Position numbers and translations under genes: made by a program | Notes under the pieces: model-generated | Seen by the model: only the letters and a program-made list of their open reading frames with translations | Database searches by the model: none | What the model was told of the DNA's origin: nothing | DNA from: Ctenosaura bakeri | Lineage: Eukaryota > Chordata > Lepidosauria > Squamata > Iguanidae | Assembly (NCBI GenBank): GCA_948474755.1 | Contig: CAOLHI010001025.1 | Coordinates: 62,001-126,000 of the forward strand | Reading direction: 5' to 3' | DNA length: 64,000 bases | Part shown: positions 1 to 9,990 of the stretch, piece by piece | Numbering within the stretch: the stretch's first letter is position 1 | How the letters are laid out: every line of letters starts with the position of its first letter

Positions 1-62
1 TCTCTCTGTTGAAATTCATTTTGTTAGCTTTGGCCCAGCTCTCCAATCTGTCAAGGTCGTAT
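1..62 (-). mobile_element. CR1 LINE fragment (RT region)
   Basis: The reverse complement closely matches the plus-strand CR1 stretch near 6354-6412 (region encoding [16 protein letters not shown]). The copy is cut by the window edge. Confidence 0.8.
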
Positions 63-149
63 TGACAAGCCAATCATATTGGCTTGTTTAGCTGCTGCGT
101 CACACGATGGCTAATGGTCTTATGGACAAATATGGGCTTTCAGGTAGTC

Positions 150-345
150 TGGACGTTAGCTGCACAGGGCAGGGTGGGAGAGGACAAGCAGTGGGCATGG
201 AATCCTGCCCTTCCCTGTAGCCTCGGGCAAAAGCTGCAGCCCCACCCCAGCTTGTGTGCTCTTCTTCGTTAATGACTTTAATAACTTTTGCCATCTTGAC
301 TACATGCTGATGTTGCTTGGCCACACGTGTCACATTTTTTCAGAG
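150..345. repeat. Unclassified dispersed repeat R1
   Basis: This resembles 25385-25530 in the same orientation: the same run from cttccctgta, through gggcaaaag and ttaataa.ttttgcc, to gttgcttgg.cacacgtgtc. It occurs twice in the window. I do not recognise the family. Confidence 0.55.
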
Positions 346-1026
346 GACTGACACCTATACTTTAGCAGGAAAAGAAAAGACTGGTCCTCCATCCTGATTT
401 TTTTTTTTTTAAATGTTCTCCATTCTGGACAGAGGAATGACAAGGTTTTCATTTTGGCTACACAGACAGGAAAGGGATTTTATTGTCCCCTCTGCCTTCT
501 GGGAAGGATGCCAGGTACTGAAAGAAGGACTGGTGAACATCTGTTTTTAGCAGGCTGGGGTTTAGGGCTAAGCACTAATAACATGGAGGATTTACCACTG
601 CTATTATCTTGAAGGATTTCTGGTTTTGTTCCTTTTAAAAATAGACAAAGAGAAACTCTAGCCAGCAGACCCAATCCAAGGCATGGAGGATTCCCATTTG
701 ACTCCATTTCCTCTTCTAAGAACCTCTTTGGAAGAATCTGGTTTAGCCATCCTGGGACCTGAATCATTCAAACCTAGATTCAGGTCCTAGACCTTATTGT
801 AACTCAGAATTTTATCTGGAAACAGATACAGGGACATCCACTCCTTGGTGGACAGGCCATTGCCACAGAGCTCCTTTCCCATCATCCCCAGCCCCCTTTA
901 TTTACTGCTTTTTAGTATGACTTGATGGATTATCTTTCCATACTCCCAGTACAGGAGCCAAGGTGGCTCATAATACAGATTGAAACAAAGCATTGCTAGA
1001 TCAATAATCGATATTTTTAAAAAATA
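346..1026. other. No recognised feature
   Basis: Unremarkable intronic sequence with a short T-run near 399-410. Nothing can be named. Confidence 0.5.
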
Positions 1027-1411
1027 CAGTTGGCCCTCCACATTTGCAGATTTTTAAGTTTCACGGATTGATTATTCATATGAGTTTCTCCAACCCTTGC
1101 CCCCTCAACACAGGAGCTTCTTTTCGGGGGTAGCTTTGCTTCTTGGCAGCAATAATCAGACCAAAAAGCCCTTTAAAAGCCTGCCTCTGGTCCTCCTTCT
1201 CCTCCTCCACCAGCCATTGTCTGGCCAGCTAAGGGCAGATCACAGACCAATTTCTCAGCCCCACAAATCTCTCCCGAAGCCTCCCCCGACACCCAAGGAA
1301 GGAGATGGCCAAGAAAGAGAGGGCCACCATGCTGACCTGCCCCGAAACCCACTGGGTGCCCTGGATCAAGTTCCACTTCTCTCGACCTGAGAAGAAGATG
1401 ATGCCAAACCT
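1027..1411. mobile_element. Mariner/Tigger-like DNA element relic
   Basis: It starts with an ACAGTTGGCCCTCC terminus typical of Tigger-like elements. The inner part (1090-1340) is the inverted counterpart of 53010-53250: the same landmarks (aaagggctt, ctggtggagg, ctggccagc, aatttctcagcccca) recur in reverse complement. The class assignment rests on the terminus only. Confidence 0.5.
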
Positions 1412-1424
1412 CCTTGGAATAAAT

Positions 1425-1689
1425 CCTCGGGCCGATCGCATGCCCCCGTGGCGGCGACGACGCATTCGAATGTCTGTCCTATCAACTTTCGATGGTACTT
1501 TCTGCGCCTACCATGGTGACCACGGGTAAATCAGTTATGGTTCCTTTGGTCGCTCCCCCGTTCCTTGGATAACTGTGTAATTCTAGAGCTAATACATGCC
1601 AACGAGCGCTGACCTCCGGGGATGCGTGCATTTATCAGACCAAAACCAACCCGGGCTCGCCCGGCCGCTTTGGTGACCCTAGATAACCT
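1425..1689 (+). pseudogene. Circularly permuted 18S rRNA fragment
   Basis: Two 18S rRNA blocks are present in swapped order. The first (1425-1529) runs from CCTCGGGCCGATCGCA to CCATGGTGACCACGGGTAA. The second (1527-1689) runs from TAAATCAGTTATGG through CTAGAGCTAATACATGC and TTTATCAGACCAAAACC to GATAACCT. In a normal 18S gene the second block comes directly before the first. The new junction shares the 3-bp microhomology TAA. The segment is flanked by the 14-bp direct repeat CCTTGGAATAAATC (1412-1425 and 1687-1700), which overlaps the block edges. Small deletions relative to vertebrate 18S and the isolated position show that this is a pseudogene, not rDNA. Confidence 0.9.
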
Positions 1690-1979
1690 TGGAATAAATC
1701 TGGACAAGAAATGCCTAGGACAGAGTTGTTATAAGTCTGAGCTGAAGGCACATAACAACAACAGACAATGACTGGGGGGAAAGCCTATCCAAAACCAGAG
1801 AAATTGCTAAAGGGTGGTGCCATGGGCAAAAGTCCATGGGAGAGCCTGGGATCACAGTAAGATTTCCCAGCCTGGCTTTCCCAGTCCCAGAAGGATCCTG
1901 GGTCTGTTCCAAAAAGTCTTTCTTTCCTGGTATTTAGATGCAAATCTACTTTGCACCCAGGTCAGACTATTTGTCCTGA

Positions 1980-2138
1980 GCCATTTCTGCATGAGTCTGT
2001 TATAGCACGATGATTCCACTTTCAACATCCTCTGGAATCCTGGGGCCGGCTGGCCCCTCCCAAAACTGCAAACCCCAGGATTCCAGAGGAGGTTGAAAGT
2101 GGAATCATTGAGCTATAACAGACTCGTGCGGAACTGGC
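1980..2138. mobile_element. Short foldback element, copy 1
   Basis: Inverted-repeat element with ends GCCATTTCTGCA and GTGCGGAACTGGC and arms meeting near a central ggccggctggcc. Both arms carry the CCTCTGG/CCAGAGG variant. The flanking 5-mers CCTGA and CCTGG differ at one base. Confidence 0.85.
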
Positions 2139-2144
2139 CCTGGT

Positions 2145-3000
2145 CTCTCTACTATGAGCAGTGATGTTTCTCTGAGTTTTAAAGTGGAAAAGGATCTTCC
2201 CTGACCCCCCGCCTCTGCACACACACACCCCATTGCTTTTCACTTGAGACGCTGCCGGGCCTTGGCCTGGAGGCTTCTGCCCGCTGCGCATGGAACTTGG
2301 CCCATGGACCCTCTCCAAAGCCCAGGTGGGGATCTTGCCCAGTCTCCAACCCAGCATTCATCTTCATAAAATGTTGTACAAAACAGAGATCTTGAATAAG
2401 GGTCATTGTGCAAGCAAAACTGCTCCATGAACACTGAGTCCTAAGCAACAGTATGTTGCTGTTTTTAAAAATCTCTTTGGGGAGAACAAGGAAAAAAAGA
2501 AGAAGGAAGTTGCTTAATTTTCCCACTGATGAATAAACAACATATTACAGTTTTCACCCCTTCGGACACGATTTCTTCAGAAGGAAATTTCCCCTGCCTG
2601 TGTCCACAGATGACCGATTCTCCTTTCAAGGCATGAAAAGAGGAGGGTGAAAGTTTTCTGGAAAGCGTAAAGTTTCTGTAAGTGGGAAGGAAGGCATTCC
2701 TGTCCTTGCCTCTTTTTTTTTGCTTCTGTGACTCAGCACTGAAAGGGGAAGGGAGAATAAAGGAACCAAGCCAGCCCTTTCCAAGCAGAAGGTTGAAAAA
2801 GCACACACATGGGCTCCTGGAGAAATCCGGAAAGCATTTCTTCAAGGAAACCGGGCCAGTATGGAAAAAATGCAGTCGTTCTGCATCCAGTCCTAGAACC
2901 TTTTACATTGGCCAAGATTCATCACATGAGGATCTGCAGGTCAGCAAAGAAGAAATTTCTCCTTCCCAAACATATGAACAGAGCTTGGGAAATATTATTT
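2145..3000. other. No recognised feature
   Basis: Intronic sequence with moderate base composition. No repeat family, RNA gene or splice-flanked frame can be named. Confidence 0.45.
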
Positions 3001-3045
3001 TTTGGAACTACAATTCCCAGAATTGTCCCATTCCTGCATATTATG

Positions 3046-3655
3046 GCCATCTCTGCACTAGGCTGTTGTAGCACAATGATTCCACTTGCAACCTCCTATG
3101 GAATCCTGGGGTTTGCAGTTTCGGGAGGGGCCAGCCGGCCCCTCCCGAAACTGCAAACCCCAGGATTCCATAGGAGGTTGAAAGTGGAATCATTGTGCTA
3201 CAACAGCCTAGTGCGGAAATGGCCCAGGACAAATGGTCTGACTCCAAGATTCCATAGGATGCAAACCCCAGGATTCCATAGGAGATTGAAAGTGGAATCA
3301 TTATGCTACAACAGCCTAGTGCGGAAATGGCCCAGGACAAATGGTCTGACTCCAGGATTCCATAGGATGCAAACCCCAGGATTCCATAGGAGGTTGAAAG
3401 TGGAATCATTGTGCTACAACAGCCTAGTGTGGAAATGGCCCAGGACAAATGGTCTGACTCCAAGATTCCATAGGATGCAAACCCCAGGATTCCATAGGAG
3501 ATTGAAAGTGGAATCATTGTGCTACAACAGCCTAGTGCGGAAATGGCCCAGGACAAATGGTCTGACTCCAGGATTCCATAGGATGCAAACCCCAGGATTC
3601 CATAGAATGTTGAAAGTGGAATCATCGTGCTACAACAGCCTAGTGCAGAAATGGC
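3046..3655. mobile_element. Short foldback element with amplified right half
   Basis: The left half and centre are ordinary. The right half is then repeated with an exact 108-bp period; the shared GCAAACCCC starts at 3153, 3261, 3369, 3477 and 3585. Extra units include a linker GGACAAATGGTCTGACTCCA. The flanks TTATG and CTATG differ at one base. Because 108 is a multiple of three, long frames stay open on both strands; these are not genes. Confidence 0.9.
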
Positions 3656-3659
3656 CTAT

Positions 3660-4070
3660 GTCTTGAGAGAGGGATGTAGCTATGGAACAGAGGGAGAGAC
3701 AAATAGGAACAGTGCTGCCCAAATAAGAATTTTGCCTCCACAATGAAACGTTCCTTCATTCCCCAAATATCTGGCACTGCAGCAACCTAAAATTTGCTTT
3801 GAACATTTGGAAATATATGTGATGTAGCCAGAGAAAAGGTGCAGGCAGGAAATGCAAACGTGCCAGAACGGAAGTGTTCCGACTGGGAACAATTGTCAGT
3901 GTCTCACTCTTTGCAATGCTAGAAATTTTGGAACTGCAAGAACATTTCAGGGGGGGAATGGCAGGGTCACAGAATTCTTATTTGTAAGAATGCTCTCATT
4001 TTGTAAGAATGCTCGCATTAGTCCCCCCCCGATAGCTACACCCCTGAGTGGTGCAGTCTTTTAACAGATT
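3660..4070. other. No recognised feature
   Basis: Unique-looking intronic sequence. Nothing can be named. Confidence 0.4.
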
Positions 4071-4074
4071 TTCA

Positions 4075-4236
4075 TATTTTTAATGTTTTAACTTGATAAA
4101 TTGTTGTTATTTTTTTGAAATCTTATATTTATACTTCTATTAATTCTTTTATATTGTTTTAAATTTGCATTGTTTTCAATATGTTATTAGATACTTTGAT
4201 TTCCATTCTGGGGAGAAAGGGGGTATAAACTAAGAA
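4075..4236 (+). repeat. AT-rich 3' tail of a SINE/LINE (empty-site copy)
   Basis: An AT-rich stretch ending in a ggggagaaaggggg(t)ataaa-type tail. It is homologous to 19885-19938 plus 20628-20745, where the same sequence is split by a hAT-like element. The ending resembles the BovB/Sauria-SINE type of tail. A purine-rich (GAA/GGA)n run follows to about 4280. Confidence 0.5.
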
Positions 4237-4611
4237 GAAGAAGGAGAAGAGGAAGAGGAACAAAGAGGAGGAGGAGAAGTAGCAGTGGTAGTTCCCAAAA
4301 TAACACTGTCTCAAGATCTGTGTATGACATAACACAAAACAAGTTCCATTTTTGGACCACAGTGGCTTTTTCTCACCTCCACTCTGTCCCTGTAACAAGC
4401 AGAATGTCAAAAGGGACATTTCTGATCACATACACACACACCCAAAAAACAGGGCCCTGTAGTTGTTGTTTCTAAAAAATCCTTCCACTATTTTTACTTT
4501 TTTCCCACCTCCCCAAAGTGAATCACGTTGGCTGAGGGGTTCTGAAAGTTGTAGCCTTCCCCAGCCCCCATAGTCATCAATCTGCATCCATATAACATGT
4601 CTGACACCTGA

Positions 4612-5288
4612 CTCGACCACAGTACATGTGAAAGGGATTTAGGCGATTTAGTAGATCATAAGCTGAACATGAGCCAGCAGTGTGACATGGCAGCTAAAAA
4701 AGCCAATGTGATTCTGGGCTACACCAATAGGAGTATAGTGTCTAGGTCAAGGGAAGTAATAGAACCACTCTATTCTGCTTTGGTCAGACTGTGTCCAGTT
4801 CTGGGCACCTCATTTCAAGAAGGACATTGACAAGCTGGAAAATGCTAAAAGGCTTGGAAACCATGCATTCCTATGAGAAAAGGCTTAGGGAGCTGAGTAT
4901 GTTTAGTCTGGAGAAGGGAAGGTAAAGATGTAACATGATAGCCATGTTCACATAGTTGAAGGGATGACATATGGAAGATGGGGCAAGCTTCTCCAAAGAT
5001 GTTTTCTGCTTCTCCAAAGATTAGAGCACAGAGCAATGGATTTAAAAAACAGGAAATGAGATTCCACGTAAACACTGGGAAGAACTTCCTGATGGTAAGA
5101 GCCGTTTTACAGTGGAACACGCTGCCTGGAAGCATGGTGGAGTCTCCTCCTTCTTTGGAGGTTTTTAAACAGAGGCTGGGTGACCATCTGTCAAAAGGAG
5201 AGCTTGGATTGTATCTTCTTGCATGACAGAAAAGGGGTTGGACTGGATGACCTTTGCAGTCTCTTCCAATTCTTACAGGAGCGTTTTG
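4612..5288 (+). mobile_element. CR1 LINE, ORF2 C-terminal part
   Basis: The decayed reading matches the CR1 C-terminus (MSQQCD..AKKAN, region of PLYSALVR, [23 protein letters not shown]). Frameshifts are present. The 3' end meets the 3' end of the opposite-strand copy at 5299. Confidence 0.88.
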
Positions 5289-5298
5289 GCAGGTAGCA

Positions 5299-5580
5299 TC
5301 ATAGAATCATAGAATCCTAGAGACCCCCGGGACCATCCAATCCAACCCCCTGCCATGCAGGAACACCCATCAAAGCACTCCCAACAGATGGCCATCCAGC
5401 CTCTGCTTAAAAACCTTCAAAGAAGAAGGAGACTCTACCACACTCCACAGAGGCAGCATATTCCCCTGCCAGACAGCTCTGACCATTAGGAAGTTCTTCC
5501 TGAGATTCAGATGGAATCTCCTTTCCTTCCGCTTGAATCCATTGCTTCTTGTCCTTGTCCTAGCATCCATACCATTAAGG
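5299..5580 (-). mobile_element. CR1 LINE 3' end
   Basis: Begins with the inverted ATCATAGAATCATAGAATC tail, then the C-terminal codons ([28 protein letters not shown]). 5'-truncated. Confidence 0.9.
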
Positions 5581-5989
5581 CTCTGGGTTTTAATCCAAAA
5601 TATACTGGCAATATTGAAGGTGCTGACCCCCTCCCTCTGAAAAATCGGTTCAGCATTTTGGAGAGTTCCTTTAGAGTCTAGACTGCAAGCTCAGAACAGA
5701 TGCACTGCCCCACTGAGATGGGAACAACCACCTGGCACTGGTTCATCCCTCCTTGGAGAGTCCCCTCCCCATGTCTTTCATACTTTTGCAAATTTTGAAG
5801 ACCCCCAGCGCCACCACCTCCACAATTGGCTGGTCCCCCAATTCTGATTGGGGGATCAGCCTATTGGGGATCAGCCCATCAGCTGATCCCCCATTCTGTG
5901 ATTGTGATGGGCCTGTAAGTTCACTCCGACTCTCGGTGACCCTTTCAAAAGATTTGAGCCCTGGTCTCAGTGTGATGTGTGGTTTGAGT
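5581..5989. other. No recognised feature
   Basis: Contains a local duplication of ggggatcagcc-like words at 5850-5895. No family recognised. Confidence 0.4.
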
Positions 5990-7197
5990 GTTGGACAAGG
6001 ACTTCCATGAATGCTGTGGATGTAGCATATTTCGATTTCAGTAAGGCCTTCAACAAAGTTCCCCATGACATTCTTGCAACGAAGCTAGTAAAATGTGGGC
6101 TGGACAGGGCTACTGTTAGTTGGGTTTGTAATTGGTTGATCGACCGAACCCAAAGGGTGATCACGAATGGCTGCTTCTCATCCTGGAGAGAAGTGACTAG
6201 CGGGGTGCCACAGGGTTGTGTCCTGGGCCCAGGGCTGTTCAATATTTTTATCAATGACTTGGATGAAGGAATAGAGGGCATGCTCATCAAATTTGCAGAT
6301 GACACCCAATTGGGAGGGGTTGCTAATACGCCAGAGGACAGGATCAAAATTCAAAATGACCTGGACAGATTGGAGAGCTGGGCCAAGGCGAACAAAATGA
6401 AATTCACAGAGTGAAATGTAAGGTCCTACACTTAGGTAGAAAAAATGGAATGCAAAAATATAGGATGGAGGACACGTGGCTGGATAGCAGAGCATGTGAA
6501 AGGGATCTAGGAGTCTTCATAGACCACAAGCTGACCATGAGTCAGCAGTGTGATGCGGCAGCCAGGAAAGCCAATGCAATTCTCGGCTGCATCAATAGGA
6601 GTACGGTGTCTAGATCGAGGGAGGTACTGGTACCACTCTACTTTGCTTTGGTTAGACCTCATCTTGAATATTGTGTCCAGTTCTGGGCACTCCAATTCAA
6701 GAAGGACATGGTCAAGCTGGAGCAAGTCCAGAGGAGGGCGACCAAAATGGTGAGAGGCCTGGAAGCCATGAAGCCCTATGAGGATAGACTTAGAGAGCTG
6801 GGCATGTTTAGTCTACAGAAGAGAAGGTTAAGAGGGGACATGATAGCCATGTTTAAATATTTGAAGGGATGCCACGTAGAGGAGGGAGAGGGCTTATTTT
6901 CTGCTGCTCCAGAGACCAGGACAAGGAGCAATGGATTCAAGTTTCAGGAAAGGAGATTCCACCTGAACCTCAGGAAGAACTTCCTGACGGTCAGGGCTGT
7001 CCGGCAGTGGAATCTGCTGCCTCCATGGAGTGTAGTGGAGTCTCCTTCCTTCTTTGGAGGTTTTTAAGCAGAGGCTGGATGGCCATCTGTTGGGAGTGCT
7101 TTGAGGGTGTTCCTGCATGGCAGGGGGCTGGACTGGATGGCCCCTGGGGTCTCTTCCAACGCTACATTTCTATGATTCTATGATTCTGATTCTATGA
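5990..7197 (+). mobile_element. CR1 LINE with part of the RT domain
   Basis: The longest CR1 copy here. In the first part (to 6412) the RT palm motifs are readable: [13 protein letters not shown] (motif A), [14 protein letters not shown] (motif B) and [10 protein letters not shown] (motif C with the FADD core). A stop at 6412-6414 ends this frame. The rest (6411-7067) continues in another frame through ERDLGVFIDHKLTMSQQCD and [20 protein letters not shown] to the C-terminus, then the ATTCTATG tail. The copy is 5'-truncated and lacks the endonuclease domain, so it is dead. Confidence 0.93.
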
Positions 7198-7209
7198 GTC
7201 CAGAAACGG

Positions 7210-7270
7210 AAAATGACCTCAGGCAACTCACATGCTCTCAGCCCTAGAGAAAAGCAACAGCAAACCATAC
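7210..7270 (+). mobile_element. tRNA-SINE (L2-tailed) fragment
   Basis: A short match to the middle of the SINE seen at 39397-39636 (gcaactcaca..ctctcagcc..gaaaagcaacagcaaacc). Confidence 0.4.
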
Positions 7271-7924
7271 CTGAATGCACTGATTTCATGGAAGTTTATG
7301 CATTTTATCAAATAAAGATTTGCCACCTATACTCATCTAGGGCTAAACCAAAGCAAGACAGGCCTGTTTTAGAACATTTCCCGTGAAATGTACCTCCCAT
7401 TTCAATCATTCAATTGGCAGTGTGGCACCACGGAGCCATCCTGGTCTTGACTGCAGTGGTGAAGTCATGATGATGGGCTTTCTGATTGCTTGGGCTCCCT
7501 CGTGGTTGAATTTTAAAGCTCCAAAAAAATGTCACCGAACAGCAGACAGAGTTGTGCAGATTCTTTTTTAAAAAGCAATGAACTGGATGTTAGCAGGTGG
7601 TTTCGGACTTCTCCCTCCCCACCCCAACCCCATGACAAGTCTCACCCTAAAATGTGAACATCACGGATATGTGGAGAAATACTAATGTTTGCAGCAAATT
7701 GATGACACAGCCCTTCACTCAAGCTATGCTTCCCCCACCCCACCCCGAACATTTCTTTTTGTTCTGTTGCATGGAAACCATGCAAACACATGAGGCTAAT
7801 GCTCTGTTCCCTTCCAGCTCAGCCACAGCAAAGGCAGATGGCAAAAATCAAGAGACTAGAGTTCTAATGCGTCCGGGGCTCACAAGGGACTCGGCACTGA
7901 GTGCTCAATCTGCCAGCCACGTTC
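7271..7924. other. No recognised feature
   Basis: Unique-looking intronic sequence, C-rich in places. Confidence 0.4.
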
Positions 7925-8420
7925 GCCTTAAGCCGCCCCCCTCCGTCTGATGTTGCCGGTACAACGTGTTCCGAACACCGAGAGTCAATCATGTGAGGCC
8001 TGATCCTTGCGCATTTCTTGCAGGGGTCCCGACAACTAAATGAGCGTCAGCGGCCGAGGGCACAGGTCCCTGTTTGGGTCGCCGCATCAGCATCTCCTCA
8101 TCAAGAACGGACGTCACCGGCATACTAATTTCATCAGACCTGAGCAGGCATACTCAGGAAGGATTAACCCGCCTGCCAGCCAGCCGGCATGTTACCGGGG
8201 TAACCTGGTTCCCCTCCCTGCCATGGAGACAATTGGCTTTAAATATACATATATATGCACTCTGCATGAAGGGAAATAGAAAGGAAATGCTGGGAATAGA
8301 TGACGCATCAGTGATCTTCCCTCTGTCTTGCGCTGCTGAGAGTGAACTAGCATCGCTGTTCGGATCTGTAGGTATCCCCCAAGGAACAAGAAAGCAAATA
8401 GGGTCTGTGGAAATAATTAG
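7925..8420. promoter_or_regulatory. Candidate conserved regulatory element with RFX X-box
   Basis: A non-repetitive, CpG-containing stretch. GTTACCGGGGTAAC at 8191-8204 is a full X-box, the dimeric RFX site, with arms GTTACC/GGTAAC and a 2-bp spacer. A CRE half-site ACGTCA lies at 8111-8116 and a CRE/AP-1-like TGACGCATCA at 8301-8310. The motifs are visible; enhancer function is inference. Confidence 0.4.
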
Positions 8421-9290
8421 TGCATCCGACCACCGAACGCCATCACTTAGTTTTGCTACAGGCAGGGGGAAAAGAAGAGCCCCGACATCTGCAAAAGCCC
8501 TCCTCATCCCACCATGTGGGATGCTCTCCAGTTTCTGCAAGGTTTCTTAACCCTCCTCCCTCCCCTACTTGCTGGGACCCTTCAGTGCCAGGAAGCAGGC
8601 TGGACGTGTTATCGCCTACAGGGAGACAAGCCACATGGCTTTGTATGTTTTTATTTCCTTGAGCTTCCCCTTCTTCCTCGCATCCTGCTCAGGGGTTGCG
8701 AAGATAATCTGCACAATGTTTGCACAGTCATAGCAGATGCCCAGCGGCCTGTGGGGCTCCGCATGAGTTCTACCGAGCCAGGTGTGCAAATCTCTACTGA
8801 AACGAGAGGCTGATTGGAGGCTGGTCTCAAGAGGTGGCTAATAATTCACTCAGGTTGATTTAAGAAAGCCCCGGACTCAGAGAGCGCACTAACGGAGAGC
8901 AAATACTGTTTATTTCAGGCTGGCAAAGTGCCCTTTGTTGGGGACAGATGGGAGTGGGAAGGCAATGAGACTGCATGTGTGTGTAGAGATGCGCACACAG
9001 CTGTGCAGAAAAAGAAATATTGAGCACACATGCCCTCACTACCACTACAGCACATTGCACTGTGTATGCCTACAGATGCACACAGAGCTATCTACAAAGA
9101 GAAAACACTGAGTACATACCTCACTCACTGTCACTATTTGCCTGCCAGCCCAGTCCAAAGAGCTCTAGCCACAATTGCCGGCTAGAGGGAGCAAACAACT
9201 CCATTGTTGCAACAGTTCCACTGCCTGCCTGTTTGTTTTAAGACACAATTCAAAGAGCTGGTTATGAGCTATAAAGCCCTCTACAGCACG
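8421..9290. other. No recognised feature
   Basis: Intronic sequence without identifiable repeats. Confidence 0.4.
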
Positions 9291-9294
9291 GGTC

Positions 9295-9422
9295 AACATT
9301 ACAGTTGTCCCTCCATATCTGTTGGCTCTGCATCCACAGATTCAACCAACCACAGCTCACAGATATTCCAAAAAAGAAAGTTCCAAAAAGCAAAGCTTCA
9401 TTTTTCTGTGTGCTGAGAATTA
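9295..9422 (+). mobile_element. Mariner/Tigger-like terminal fragment
   Basis: Starts at ACAGTTGTCCCTCCATATC and continues with tctgcatccacagattcaacca, the kind of end seen in Tigger-type elements. Confidence 0.5.
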
Positions 9423-9534
9423 GGTTGATGTGTTGGCATGCCCTGTTGTAGCCTCCCAACATTTCACAAATCCTCGGGCTCTCTTGGGCACTCTTTTGAA
9501 TTGTTTGCCATTTTATAGAGGGATGCCATTTTGC

Positions 9535-9738
9535 TTGTTGTTGTTGTGTGCCTTCAAGTCATTTCTGACTTAATGGCAACCCTAAGGTGAACCTACCACA
9601 GGGTTTTCTGGGGGCTGAGAGTATGTGATGTGCCCAAGTTCACCCAGTGGGTTTCCATGGCCAAGCGAGGAATCAAACCTTGATCTCCAGGGTCACAGTC
9701 CAATGCTCAAACCACTAGACCACACTAACTCTTCCCAC
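9535..9738 (-). mobile_element. tRNA-derived SINE with L2-like tail
   Basis: The minus strand reads gtgtggtctagtggtttgagc at the 5' end (A-box region) and ends in cttgaaggcacacaacaacaa. The family recurs at 14566, 26816, 29416, 34784, 39397, 52424 and 56693. Confidence 0.8.
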
Positions 9739-9990
9739 GTGAGGTTGCTCAAAAGTTTAGACCTTCAATGGAGCCTATTATATGTCCCACCATCCTAGAG
9801 GCTAGATTGCCAAGTACATGAGATAGGGCTTTCTTTGTAATGGCATCCTGCCTATAGGACTCCCTTCCAAGGGAAATCAGGCTGAATGAATATGAATGAA
9901 TGAGGATGAATGTTGCACATCAGAGAAAAACAACCAACCACTTTGGTAGGGGAGCTTATGCATGCTAGGGAAGCCACTGTAGTTCCTTCA

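Noticed and set aside
1097..1529. Plus-strand frames including MAKKERATMLTC
   Set aside because: They fall in a mariner-like relic and run into the 18S pseudogene; no exon signals.
2809..3666. Long plus-strand frame with 36-residue repeats (and a minus-strand counterpart at 3041-3625)
   Set aside because: It is the 108-bp amplified foldback element; both strands are open only because the period is divisible by three.
5977..7067. Reverse transcriptase reading as a host gene
   Set aside because: CR1 motifs, frame break at 6412-6414, 5' truncation and the CR1 tail show it is a dead LINE.
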